Below, in pieces: positions 9,713 through 21,914 of a stretch of DNA of 64,000 bases. A program made the position numbers and the translations under genes. The notes below the pieces were generated by a model, which ran no database searches, was not told the DNA's origin, and worked only from the letters and a program-made list of their open reading frames with translations. Origin of the DNA: Bordetella genomosp. 12 (GTDB taxonomy: Bacteria > Pseudomonadota > Gammaproteobacteria > Burkholderiales > Burkholderiaceae_B); NCBI RefSeq assembly GCF_002261355.1, contig NZ_NEVU01000001.1, positions 310,001 to 374,000 of the forward strand. Reading direction: 5' to 3'. How positions within the stretch are numbered: position 1 is the first letter of the stretch; the number at the start of each line of letters is the position of its first letter.

Positions 9713-10005
9713 TTCGCGGTTTGACGCTTGCGGGGTAACACGTAGCTTAAAAGCTGCGCCTGGGCGGCCAATAGCAAATTGGGCGAAAAACGCTAGAGAG
9801 GCCACGTTCGGTGGCTCGATTCCCACCCCATATCCTGGGGGCTTATCTGATGCACTTGCCAGCCATTGCCGACCCTGTCGGCGACGGGGAGCGGGCGGCG
9901 GCGGAAGGCACGGAAATCGGGTTGCAGGGCCACTTTCGAAGCAAGCCTTGAGCCGTGCTGCGATGTCGTGGCGATATCGTGGGCGGTTATGGGCGGGGAA
10001 GCTTA
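9713..10005 (+). other. Long presumed untranslated leader of the atp operon with tandem hairpins
   Basis: About 290 bases without a convincing gene. It contains a short palindrome around TAGCTTAAAAGCT, then two adjacent hairpins near 9800-9842: GCCAC/GTGGC with a GTTCG loop, and CCCCA/TGGGG with a TATCC loop. A frame running through it into atpI has no family resemblance and was not accepted as a gene. It may be a structured leader that affects translation or stability; no known riboswitch class was recognised. Confidence 0.4.
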
Positions 10006-10422
10006 ATGCAGAAGAGTTTGGTTCTTACCGATGCGGATCGCGCGGCCATCAATGCGCGTGCGTGCCGGGAACTCTTTATGGCTGTCTTGGCACAGGGGCT
10101 CATGGGACTCGTGGCGGCAGCAATCGCGGGGGCGGTTGCGGGAACGGCGGCGGCAACGTCGGCGTTATTGGGAGCGGGGGCGTATTTCTTGCCCAATGCA
10201 TTGTTTGCATTGCGCTTACTGATAAACGTCGTCAAGTCGGTACAGCCCAATCCGTTGACCTTTTTCGTGGGCGAGATGTTCAAGCTGTTCATAACGGCGC
10301 TGCTGTTGTGGCTGATATGGCACTACACACAGGCCTGGTTGGTCTGGCCGGCGGTGCTGTTGGGCTTGATATTGACGCTCAAGGGCTATCTCGTGCTGTT
10401 GATGTTCCGCAAGTTGTCATAG
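10006..10422 (+). CDS. atpI: ATP synthase subunit I (AtpI)
   Basis: Small inner-membrane protein at the head of many atp operons, thought to help assemble the c-ring or supply Mg2+. The 138-residue product has about four hydrophobic segments, including LFMAVLAQGLMGLVAAAIAG, LLGAGAYFLPNALFALRLL and LFITALLLWLIWHY. The ATG at 10006 follows GGGGAAG by a few bases; the longer frame starting at 9955 is not supported. The gene is 66 bases upstream of atpB. AtpI is poorly conserved, so the call leans on length, topology and position. Confidence 0.85.
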   Translation: MQKSLVLTDADRAAINARACRELFMAVLAQGLMGLVAAAIAGAVAGTAAATSALLGAGAYFLPNALFALRLLINVVKSVQPNPLTFFVGEMFKLFITALLLWLIWHYTQAWLVWPAVLLGLILTLKGYLVLLMFRKLS

Positions 10423-10488
10423 CGCAATTAACAATCGTGCATGCCGTTTCGCAAGAGGCGGCGCACAGCAAACAGGGTAGGATTTCAC

Positions 10489-11370
10489 ATGGCTGCAGCC
10501 AGTGGCGCGTCGCCTCAGTCCGAGTACATCCAGCATCACTTGGTGCACCTGAACAACCTGGGTGAGAAACAGTCCGTTATCGCCCAGTTCAACGTCATCA
10601 ACTATGACTCGTTGTTCTGGTCCGGCCTCATGGGTCTGGTCGTCGTCTTTTTCCTGTGGCTGGCCGCGCGCCGTGCCACGTCGGGCGTGCCGGGTCGCTT
10701 CCAGGGTTTTGTCGAAATGATCGTCGACATGGTCGACGATCAGGCCAAGGGCATCGTGCACAACGCCCAGAGCCGCCTGTTCGTCGCGCCGCTGGCCCTG
10801 ACCGTCTTCGTCTGGATCATCCTGATGAACGCGCTGGACCTGCTGCCGGTCGATCTGCTGCCGTCCCTGTGGCGCATCACCGGCCTGGGCGCGCATCACG
10901 GCGATCCGCTTTATTACCACCGCATTCTCCCCACTGCCGACCTGAACGTGCCGATGGGCATGTCGCTGGGCGTGCTGCTCCTGATGTTCTATTACGGCAT
11001 CAAGATCAAGCACCCGGCCGGTTTCGTCAAAGAATTGTTCACCGCGCCGTTCCACGCGCATGGCCTGGCGGCCGTCGTGCTGGCGCCCTTCAATCTGTTG
11101 CTCAACCTCATCGAGTACGCCGCCAAGTCGGTTTCGCTCGGCATGCGGTTGTTCGGCAACATGTTTGCCGGTGAGCTGGTCTTTATGCTGATCGCCCTGC
11201 TGGGTGGCGCCTGGACGGGCTTTAACGCCTCCAGCATCGGTTTGGGCATTGGGCATGTGTTGGCCGGTTCGGTGTGGGCAATCTTCCACATCCTGATCGT
11301 GCTGCTGCAGGCATTCATCTTCATGATGCTGACCCTGGTGTACATCGGTCAGGCTCACGAAGGTCATTGA
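10489..11370 (+). CDS. atpB: ATP synthase Fo subunit a
   Basis: Integral membrane subunit a, which forms the proton half-channels against the c-ring. It has 293 residues and 5-6 membrane segments, with the essential Arg helix visible as [24 protein letters not shown]. The helix near the C-terminus ([30 protein letters not shown]) is also typical. The ATG at 10489 was preferred over 10441 because AGGGTAGG lies just upstream and the protein then begins [18 protein letters not shown]. Confidence 0.96.
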   Translation: MAAASGASPQSEYIQHHLVHLNNLGEKQSVIAQFNVINYDSLFWSGLMGLVVVFFLWLAARRATSGVPGRFQGFVEMIVDMVDDQAKGIVHNAQSRLFVAPLALTVFVWIILMNALDLLPVDLLPSLWRITGLGAHHGDPLYYHRILPTADLNVPMGMSLGVLLLMFYYGIKIKHPAGFVKELFTAPFHAHGLAAVVLAPFNLLLNLIEYAAKSVSLGMRLFGNMFAGELVFMLIALLGGAWTGFNASSIGLGIGHVLAGSVWAIFHILIVLLQAFIFMMLTLVYIGQAHEGH

Positions 11371-11458
11371 TCCCAATTTTCGGTGCACGCCATGGTGGCG
11401 GGCACCGATGGCAAGATTTTCTTGCATTCAAGTAGTACCCGTTTTCTAACATTTCTGA

Positions 11459-11728
<270 letters not shown>

Positions 11729-11735
11729 AGGCCAT

Positions 11736-11756
11736 GCCCGCCGGCGCGAGGCGGGC
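11736..11756 (+). other. Intercistronic stem-loop directly after atpE
   Basis: A perfect 7-bp stem, GCCCGCC / GGCGGGC, with a 7-base loop and no T run. A smaller GGGCG/CGCCC hairpin follows in the same gap. It probably stabilises the upstream mRNA rather than ending transcription. Confidence 0.5.
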
Positions 11757-11849
11757 CCGCAGCTGGGCGTGGTACGCCCGGCAAGTATCGAGAGCTCCGT
11801 GCCGCCCCGCGTCGGGTAGCCGGAGCCGCAAGGTGTTAAAGGAACGACC

Positions 11850-12320
11850 GTGAATCTGAACGCGACGATCTTCTTCCAGATGCTCGTGTTCTTCGTTCTG
11901 GGCTGGTTCACGATGAAATTCGTGTGGCCGCCCCTGACGAAGGCGATCGATGAGCGCCGCCAAAAAATCGCCGACGGCCTTGCCGCCGCCGAGAAAGGGA
12001 AAGCCGACCTGGCCCAGGCCCAAGCGCGCGTCAGTCTGATCGAGGCTTCTGCCAAATCTGAAACCCACGCTCGCATCGTCGACGCGGAGAAGCAAGCTGC
12101 CGGCCTGATCGATCAAGCCCGCCGCGAAGCCGAAGCCGAACGTGCGCGCATCGTGGCCCAAGCCGCCCAGGACGCCGCTCAGGAAGTTCAGCGTGCCCGT
12201 GATGCCCTGCGCGACGAAGTCGCTGCGCTGGCCGTCAAGGGTGCCGAACAGATCCTCAAACGCGAGGTGGACGCCCGCGCCCATGCCGAGCTGCTGACCC
12301 AGCTCAAGGCACAGCTTTAA
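11850..12320 (+). CDS. atpF: ATP synthase Fo subunit b
   Basis: The 156-residue peripheral stalk subunit. A single N-terminal membrane helix ([24 protein letters not shown]) is followed by a long charged, Ala-rich helix that dimerises as a right-handed coiled coil and binds delta at its C-terminus. The start is GTG at 11850, with AAAGGA about 6 bases upstream. It is separated from atpH by 12 bases. Confidence 0.95.
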   Translation: MNLNATIFFQMLVFFVLGWFTMKFVWPPLTKAIDERRQKIADGLAAAEKGKADLAQAQARVSLIEASAKSETHARIVDAEKQAAGLIDQARREAEAERARIVAQAAQDAAQEVQRARDALRDEVAALAVKGAEQILKREVDARAHAELLTQLKAQL

Positions 12321-12332
12321 TCCGGGAACGTC

Positions 12333-12872
12333 ATGGCTGAACTTTCCACTGTTGCCCGCCCCTACGCCGAAGCTCTGTTCGGCGCTGCGCGCGACGACAA
12401 GGCTGGCCTGGCCGCATGGGCCGAGCTCGTCGGCGAACTGGCCCAGGTTGCCGCCAACCCCGATGTGCGCGAGGCGATGACCGATCCGCGCCTGGACGAC
12501 GCACAGCGTGGCCAGGTGTTCACCAGCCTGGTCAAATCGCCGCTGCCGCAGGCCGCGCGCAATTTCATTGACCTGCTGGTGCAGAACGACCGGCTGTTGC
12601 TGCTGCCCAGCATCGCCACGCAATTTGTCGATCTGAAAAATCGTCACGAGGGCACGGCGCAGGCGGAAATCACCAGCGCGTTCGAAATGAGTGATGCTCA
12701 GGTCAACGAGCTGATCGCCGCGCTCGAAGTCAAATTCGGTCTCAAGCTCAAGCCGCATGTCACGGTCGATCAGTCCCTGATCGGCGGTGTGCGCGTGGCC
12801 GTCGGGGACCAGGTGCTCGATACTTCCGTGAAAGCCCAACTGGCCCGCTTGCGCGATACGCTGGCCGCCTGA
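12333..12872 (+). CDS. atpH: ATP synthase F1 subunit delta
   Basis: The 179-residue subunit that ties the peripheral stalk to the F1 head. The N-terminal helical domain begins [15 protein letters not shown] and the C-terminal region contains [25 protein letters not shown]; both are family signatures. It sits between atpF and atpA in the invariant order of the operon. Confidence 0.95.
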   Translation: MAELSTVARPYAEALFGAARDDKAGLAAWAELVGELAQVAANPDVREAMTDPRLDDAQRGQVFTSLVKSPLPQAARNFIDLLVQNDRLLLLPSIATQFVDLKNRHEGTAQAEITSAFEMSDAQVNELIAALEVKFGLKLKPHVTVDQSLIGGVRVAVGDQVLDTSVKAQLARLRDTLAA

Positions 12873-12909
12873 CAAGGCACGCGAGACTAACAGGATTCCA
12901 GGAGTCAAT

Positions 12910-14451
<1,542 letters not shown>

Positions 14452-14464
14452 GGCAAGTTCTGGC

Positions 14465-14525
14465 GTAGTGATGGGTTGACGCCCATCCTACGGTAGGGCG
14501 GGCCAGGCCAGAGGCCGAACCCGCC
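14465..14525 (+). repeat. Two-hairpin palindromic element between atpA and atpG
   Basis: The first hairpin is GTAG(T)GATGGG / CCCATCCTAC around TTGACG (14465-14491, one bulged T). The second is GGCGGG / CCCGCC (14497-14525) with an inner GGCC-AGA-GGCC. It resembles dispersed REP-like intergenic palindromes of betaproteobacteria. I saw no second copy inside this window. Confidence 0.5.
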
Positions 14526-14548
14526 AGCCGTCTCAACAGGAAAGCGCA

Positions 14549-16892
<2,344 letters not shown>

Positions 16893-16901
16893 GGATCCAT
16901 T

Positions 16902-17327
16902 ATGGCAACCCTGCATGTTGATGTGGTCAGCGCAGAGGAAGCGATCTTCGCCGGTGAGGCGAAGTTCGTGGTCCTGCCTGGCGAGTCGGGCGAACTGGGC
17001 ATTTTGCCCGGCCACACCCCGCTCATTTCGCGCATCCGCCCCGGGACGGTCAAGATCGTCCGTGCCGACGAAGGCGAGGAAAACATCTTCGTCGCCGGGG
17101 GCATTCTGGAAGTGCAGCCCGGCAGCGTGACCGTGCTGGCCGATACGGCCATCCGTGCCGCTGACCTGGACGAAGCCCGTGCCCTGGCGGCGCGCGAGAA
17201 GGCCGAAGAGGCCTTGCGCAACGCCAAGGACCGCGAGGACATCGCCGTGGTCGAAGCCGAGCTGGCCATGCTGGCAGCACAGGCCGCGGCGGCTCGCCGC
17301 CTGCGCAGCGGCCGCAATTCGCACTAA
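16902..17327 (+). CDS. atpC: ATP synthase F1 subunit epsilon
   Basis: The 141-residue subunit that links gamma to the c-ring and can inhibit ATP hydrolysis. The N-terminal beta-sandwich contains [19 protein letters not shown] and [18 protein letters not shown]. The C-terminal pair of charged helices ([18 protein letters not shown] onward) is present, so the inhibitory helices are complete. It is the last gene of the operon, followed by a very strong terminator. Confidence 0.96.
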   Translation: MATLHVDVVSAEEAIFAGEAKFVVLPGESGELGILPGHTPLISRIRPGTVKIVRADEGEENIFVAGGILEVQPGSVTVLADTAIRAADLDEARALAAREKAEEALRNAKDREDIAVVEAELAMLAAQAAAARRLRSGRNSH

Positions 17328-17343
17328 GCACCACGCGGACGGC

Positions 17344-17380
17344 AAACAGAACAGCGACCTTCGGGTCGCTGTTCTGTTTT
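17344..17380 (+). terminator. Rho-independent terminator of the atp operon
   Basis: A perfect 16-bp stem with a TTCG tetraloop (arms AAACAGAACAGCGACC and its complement), running into TTTT. It begins 16 bases after the atpC stop. Confidence 0.93.
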
Positions 17381-17500
17381 GGGCCCGCCGAGAGTGCTTC
17401 GATCTTGTCTCGCGCAGTTGCCGCAATGCGGCCCCATCGCCTATCGCAGCGCCAGCGAAGTCGCGTAGCCTCTTTCTTCCCGTACGACAGAGGAGTTGCG

Positions 17501-18265
17501 ATGCGTGAAACCTACGATTGCGCCTTGGTATTAGTGCCTGGGCATGGGACCTGGCTGCATGACTGGATGCAAGGCGTGCAGCGGCAAGGCCTGCGCAATG
17601 GCTATCCGCGCCTGTTCCCTCAGGAGCCGGCCGTCTCGCCCGGTGTCTGCGACCCCTCCTGGCTGGCCGCTTCGTCTCTGAGCCTGCGCCGTTTCGATGC
17701 CTGCGTGTTGCCGGTGGAATCGGCCACGTTGTCCTGGGTGCGCACGGCCCTGGCGGCGGCCCGCGAGCAATTGCAAACGCCCGTGCTGGCCTTGGCCAGC
17801 GACGTCGGCAGCGTGGCCCTGCGTGATCTGCTGCCCTTGGGCCTGGATGATTTCCTGCGGCCGGATTCGACCGAAGAACTGCGCCTGCGCATTGCCCTGG
17901 CCAGCCGGCGCCGCGCCCGCGCCGCCGCGCCGGCCCTCGAGCCGGACGAGGCCTGGGTCTATGACGTGCGGCGCGGCCGTTTCGAGGATGCCGCCACGAC
18001 GCTGAGCGAACCTGGCGAGGACGCCGCGGCCGTTGATGCCTCGTTGCTGGACACCCCGTTTGGCGCGGCCAAGGCCCGCGTGGTGGGGCATTTCGAGCGT
18101 ACCTATCTGCACTGCAGCCTGGCGCGCTACGAGGGCAATGTCACGCAGGCCGCGCGCGCCGCAGCCAAGCACCGCCGTGCCTTCTGGGCCTTGATGCGCA
18201 AGCACCGCATCCAGGCCGCCCCGTATCGCGAACAGGCCCGCGAGCAGCGGCCGCGCCCGGGTTAG
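17501..18265 (+). CDS. Fis-type DNA-binding regulator with degenerate receiver-like domain
   Basis: A 254-residue putative transcription regulator. The first ~140 residues have the shape of a response-regulator receiver (VLALASDVGSVALRDLLPLGLDDFLRPDSTEELRLRI resembles its second half), but where the phospho-acceptor Asp should end strand 3 the sequence reads FDACVLPVES, so it is probably not phosphorylated in the usual way. Residues ~195-240 are a Fis/NtrC-like helix-turn-helix (GNVTQAARAAAKHRRAFWALMRKH). There is no AAA+ domain, so it cannot activate sigma-54 by itself. The ATG at 17501 follows GAGGAGTTGCG; an upstream in-frame start is not supported. Its targets are unknown. Confidence 0.65.
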   Translation: MRETYDCALVLVPGHGTWLHDWMQGVQRQGLRNGYPRLFPQEPAVSPGVCDPSWLAASSLSLRRFDACVLPVESATLSWVRTALAAAREQLQTPVLALASDVGSVALRDLLPLGLDDFLRPDSTEELRLRIALASRRRARAAAPALEPDEAWVYDVRRGRFEDAATTLSEPGEDAAAVDASLLDTPFGAAKARVVGHFERTYLHCSLARYEGNVTQAARAAAKHRRAFWALMRKHRIQAAPYREQAREQRPRPG

Positions 18266-18346
18266 GCGCCGCCATCTTGCGGCCGCGCAAGGCCGCGGGG
18301 CCCAGGGGCGGTAAAATCGTGCGCTGCCTATCATCCGAGGAAAGCC

Positions 18347-19420
18347 GTGTCCCTTGCCCTGAAGAACGATGTCTTTCTGCGCGCGCTGCTGCGCGAGCCT
18401 GTGCCTTACACGCCAATCTGGCTGATGCGGCAGGCGGGGCGCTATCTGCCGGAGTACCGGGCCACGCGGGCCAAAGCCGGTTCTTTCATGGGCCTGGCCC
18501 GCAATACGGCCTATGCCACCGAGGTGACGCTGCAGCCCCTGGAGCGCTTTCCGCTGGATGCGGCCATTTTGTTCTCCGATATCCTGACCGTGCCCGATGC
18601 CATGGGCCTGGGCCTGGATTTCGCCATAGGCGAGGGCCCGCGCTTTGCGCATGCCATCCGTGACGAGGCCGATGTCGCGCGTCTGGCCGTACCGGACATG
18701 GACAAGCTGCGCTACGTGTTTGACGCGGTCAGCAGCATACGGCGCGCCCTGGATGGGCGGGTGCCGCTGATCGGCTTTGCCGGCAGCCCCTGGACCATCG
18801 CCTGTTACATGGTCGAGGGCAAGGGAAGCGACGACTACCGGCAGATCAAGACATTGCTGTACTCGCGGCCCGACTTGCTGCACCGCATCCTGGAGATCAA
18901 CGCCGAGGCCACCACGCACTATCTGAACCACCAGATCGAAGCCGGCGCGCAGGCGGTGATGATTTTCGACAGTTGGGGCGGTGTGCTGGCCGATGGCCTG
19001 TATCAGGCGTTCTCGCTGGCGTATACGCGCAAGGTCATCGCCGGCCTGCACCGCGAGCGCGAGGGACGCCGGGTGCCGGTCATCGCCTTCACCAAAGGCG
19101 GCGGCCTGTGGCTGGAGGATATCGCCGCCAGCGGCTGCGACGCCGTGGGCCTGGATTGGACGGTCAACCTGGGGCAGGCCCGGCGCCGGGTGGCCGATCG
19201 GGTGGCTTTGCAAGGCAATCTCGACCCGATGACGCTGTTCGGCTCGGCCGAGGCGATCCGCGCCGAAGCGCGGCGCACGCTTGATGCGTTCGGGCCAGTG
19301 GCCCAGGGTGGGCATGTCTTCAATCTGGGGCACGGGATCTCCCAATTCACCCCGCCCGAGGCGGTCCATGAGCTGGTCGACGAAGTGCATCAATACAGCC
19401 GTGCCTTGCATGCTAAGTGA
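18347..19420 (+). CDS. hemE: Uroporphyrinogen decarboxylase
   Basis: Haem-pathway enzyme that decarboxylates the four acetate side chains of uroporphyrinogen III to give coproporphyrinogen III. The 357-residue sequence has the signature [16 protein letters not shown] at the N-terminus, the catalytic Asp region [15 protein letters not shown] and the second signature [16 protein letters not shown]. The start is GTG at 18347 with GAGGAAAG upstream. It lies 81 bases after the Fis-type regulator gene. Confidence 0.97.
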   Translation: MSLALKNDVFLRALLREPVPYTPIWLMRQAGRYLPEYRATRAKAGSFMGLARNTAYATEVTLQPLERFPLDAAILFSDILTVPDAMGLGLDFAIGEGPRFAHAIRDEADVARLAVPDMDKLRYVFDAVSSIRRALDGRVPLIGFAGSPWTIACYMVEGKGSDDYRQIKTLLYSRPDLLHRILEINAEATTHYLNHQIEAGAQAVMIFDSWGGVLADGLYQAFSLAYTRKVIAGLHREREGRRVPVIAFTKGGGLWLEDIAASGCDAVGLDWTVNLGQARRRVADRVALQGNLDPMTLFGSAEAIRAEARRTLDAFGPVAQGGHVFNLGHGISQFTPPEAVHELVDEVHQYSRALHAK

Positions 19421-19808
19421 GTGACCGCTTGCGTCACAAACGGCATTCTCGGCCTGCCTTCGGTTTGAGTTGTGCACAGCAATGACAGCGATGGGGAAAA
19501 CCCGAAATTTCTCGTCACGGCAGTGTAAAATTCAGATAAGCCAATGAATTTTAATGATAATTTCATGGTTATTGAATGGCTTGCCAAGCATGCCGAGCCT
19601 GTGGCAGATCGGTCCGATCGAATTGTTTTGTGTTTTTCCCCAAAGTTATCCACAGGCCGGAAAATTTCTCTCCAATCCCCTCGGCACGTGCGGCGCTTAG
19701 CGCCATCTTCCAGAATCCACTTTAAGTTGGAACCTCGTTTGCGCCCGTCTCCGGCCCGGTCTTTCCGTTACGCCGCCCGTCCTCGGACGCGGCCGGCACC
19801 CCTGCGTC
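19421..19808 (+). other. AT-rich gap between hemE and priA with a consensus DnaA box
   Basis: This 388-base gap has no convincing gene. Its middle (about 19500-19680) is clearly more AT-rich than the surroundings. It contains TTATCCACA (19646-19654), an exact DnaA-box consensus, and inverted GGGGAAAA (near 19492) / TTTTCCCC (near 19634) arms. It may hold the priA promoter. It is not large or repeat-rich enough to call an origin. Confidence 0.4.
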
Positions 19809-21872
19809 ATGCTTGAGCCGGTATGGGTTCGCGTCGCGCTGGACGTGCCGCTCTATGGCCCGTTTGATTACCGTCTGCCGGCCGGGCTGGACGCGGCGGC
19901 GGTGCAGCCCGGCAGCCGGGTCATCGTCCCCTTCGGGCGTCGCAAACTGGTGGGCGTCGTGCTGGCCCTGCCCGAGCAGCCGTCCATCGACGTGGCGCAG
20001 GTGCGGGAGATCGAACAGGTGCTCGAGGATCTGCCGCCCTTGCCCGCCGACTGGATGCGGCTGGCCCAGTTTGCCGCCGAGTACTATCAACGCCCGCTGG
20101 GCGAAGTCATGCTGCCGGTGCTGCCGCCGCCGTTACGCAAGCCCACCGCCTATCAGGGCAAGCGCTCCGGCGCCGGGCCGGTGGCGCGCCTGGACGCGCG
20201 CAAGCCGCGGCGCGCCGCCGCCGCGCCTGCTCAGCCCGATACCGCCCCGGCGCTCAACGCGCCGCAGGCCGCGGCGGTGGCGGCCATTGCCGGGATCAGC
20301 GGCTTCAAGACCGTTTTGCTGCATGGGGTGACGGGCAGCGGCAAGACCGAGGTGTACCTGCACGCCGCACAGCGCATCCTGGCCGCCGGGCGGCAGGTGT
20401 TGTTGCTGGTGCCGGAAATCAACCTGACGCCGCAGCTGGAGGCCGCTCTGCGCGCCCGCTTCGAGAGTCTGATCGGGCAGGACGGGCTGGCCGTGCTGCA
20501 CAGCGGGCTGTCCGATGGCGAGCGGCTGCAGGCCTGGGCGCGGGTGCAGCGCGGACAGGCGCGCATGCTGCTGGGGACGCGCATGGCGATTTTCGCGCCC
20601 ATGCCGGATCTGGGGCTCATCGTGGTCGATGAGGAGCATGACGCTTCTTACAAACAGCAGGAAGGCTTGCGCTACTCTGCCCGCGACCTGGCGGTGTGGC
20701 GCGGACACGAACGGCGCATCCCTGTCGTGCTGGGCTCGGCCACGCCCTCGCTGGAGAGTTGGCATCACGCCCAACGCGGCCATTATCAGTTGCTGACGCT
20801 GGCCCATCGCGCGCGTGCCGCGGAGTTGCCCCGCATGCGCCTGGTGGACACGCGCCGGCTGCCAATGAAGCACGGGCTGTCGCCGCAATTGATCGACGGC
20901 ATTACCGAACGCCTGGCGCGGGGCGAACAGTCGCTGGTGTTTCTGAACCGCCGCGGCTATGCGCCGGTGCTGCATTGCGCGTCTTGCGGTTGGGTGACGC
21001 ATTGCCCGCGCTGCTCGGCCTTCACCGTGCTGCACCGCGCCGGCGCCAAGGGTGGCTACCGGCTGCATTGCCACCATTGCGGCTATCAGGGGCAGGTGCC
21101 GCGCGCCTGCCCGGACTGCGGCGATCAGGATCTGCAACCCATGGGCCGCGGCACGCAGCGCATCGAGGAGCATCTGGCCGAGCTTTTCCCCGAGGCGCGC
21201 ATTGCCCGCATCGATGCCGACAGCACGCGGCGCAAGGGCAGCGCCCAGGCGCTGTTCGCCTCGGTGCATGCCGGCGAGGTGGATATTCTGGTGGGCACGC
21301 AGATGGTGGCCAAAGGCCATGACTTTTCGAAGCTGGGCCTGGTCGGCGTGCTGAATGCGGATTCCATGCTGTTTGCCCAGGACTTCCGTGCGCCGGAACG
21401 CTTGTTTGCCCAGCTGATGCAGGTGGCCGGCCGCGCCGGCCGCCATGTCGGCGGCGGCGAGGTGCTCATCCAGACCGGCTATCCCGAACAACCCGTCTAC
21501 CAGGCGCTGATCCGCCATGATTACGCGGGTTTTGCCCGTCATTCGCTCGAGGAGCGCGAGGTCACGGGCTTGCCGCCCTTCGCCTACCAGGCGCTGTTGA
21601 CCTCGGAGGCGCGCGAAGTCGCCCAGGCGCTGGCGTTTCTGCAGGCGGCCAGGCAGGCCGGCGAAAGCCTGAGCGAGGCGATTACACTCTACGATCCCGT
21701 GCCGCTGCGGATTGTGCGCGTGGCCAATGTCGAGCGCGCCCAATTGCTGGTCGAGAGCGCCAGCCGCCCCGCCCTGCAGGCGTTTCTGCCGCATTGGCTC
21801 GACGCCATCGTGCCGCTGGCGGCACAGGCCCGCGCGCGCTGGCAACTGGAGGTCGATCCTCTGGAGATCTGA
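19809..21872 (+). CDS. priA: Primosomal replication-restart helicase PriA
   Basis: A 687-residue superfamily-2 helicase that reloads the replisome at stalled forks. It has the N-terminal DNA-binding domain (VWVRVALDVPLYGPFDYRLP), Walker A GVTGSGKTEVYL (about residue 175) and DEEH box VDEEHDASYKQQ. The zinc-binding Cys cluster CASCGWVTHCPRC / CHHCGYQ / CPDCG follows (about 395-440), then helicase motifs V-VI near VGTQMVAKGHDF and MQVAGRAGR. All expected domains are present at normal length. Confidence 0.97.
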   Translation: MLEPVWVRVALDVPLYGPFDYRLPAGLDAAAVQPGSRVIVPFGRRKLVGVVLALPEQPSIDVAQVREIEQVLEDLPPLPADWMRLAQFAAEYYQRPLGEVMLPVLPPPLRKPTAYQGKRSGAGPVARLDARKPRRAAAAPAQPDTAPALNAPQAAAVAAIAGISGFKTVLLHGVTGSGKTEVYLHAAQRILAAGRQVLLLVPEINLTPQLEAALRARFESLIGQDGLAVLHSGLSDGERLQAWARVQRGQARMLLGTRMAIFAPMPDLGLIVVDEEHDASYKQQEGLRYSARDLAVWRGHERRIPVVLGSATPSLESWHHAQRGHYQLLTLAHRARAAELPRMRLVDTRRLPMKHGLSPQLIDGITERLARGEQSLVFLNRRGYAPVLHCASCGWVTHCPRCSAFTVLHRAGAKGGYRLHCHHCGYQGQVPRACPDCGDQDLQPMGRGTQRIEEHLAELFPEARIARIDADSTRRKGSAQALFASVHAGEVDILVGTQMVAKGHDFSKLGLVGVLNADSMLFAQDFRAPERLFAQLMQVAGRAGRHVGGGEVLIQTGYPEQPVYQALIRHDYAGFARHSLEEREVTGLPPFAYQALLTSEAREVAQALAFLQAARQAGESLSEAITLYDPVPLRIVRVANVERAQLLVESASRPALQAFLPHWLDAIVPLAAQARARWQLEVDPLEI

Positions 21873-21914
21873 CGTCTTCGCGCCCGCGGCTATCCTGACC
21901 CCCACGCTTACACC

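Noticed and set aside
9666-10565. 299-residue frame overlapping the atp leader and atpI
   Set aside because: It lies in a different frame from atpI and shows no recognisable motif; its Gly/Arg/Ala content is typical of high-GC chance frames.
19421-19808. Chromosomal replication origin
   Set aside because: Only one exact DnaA box is seen, without a cluster of boxes, 13-mers, or dnaA/gidA/parAB genes nearby.
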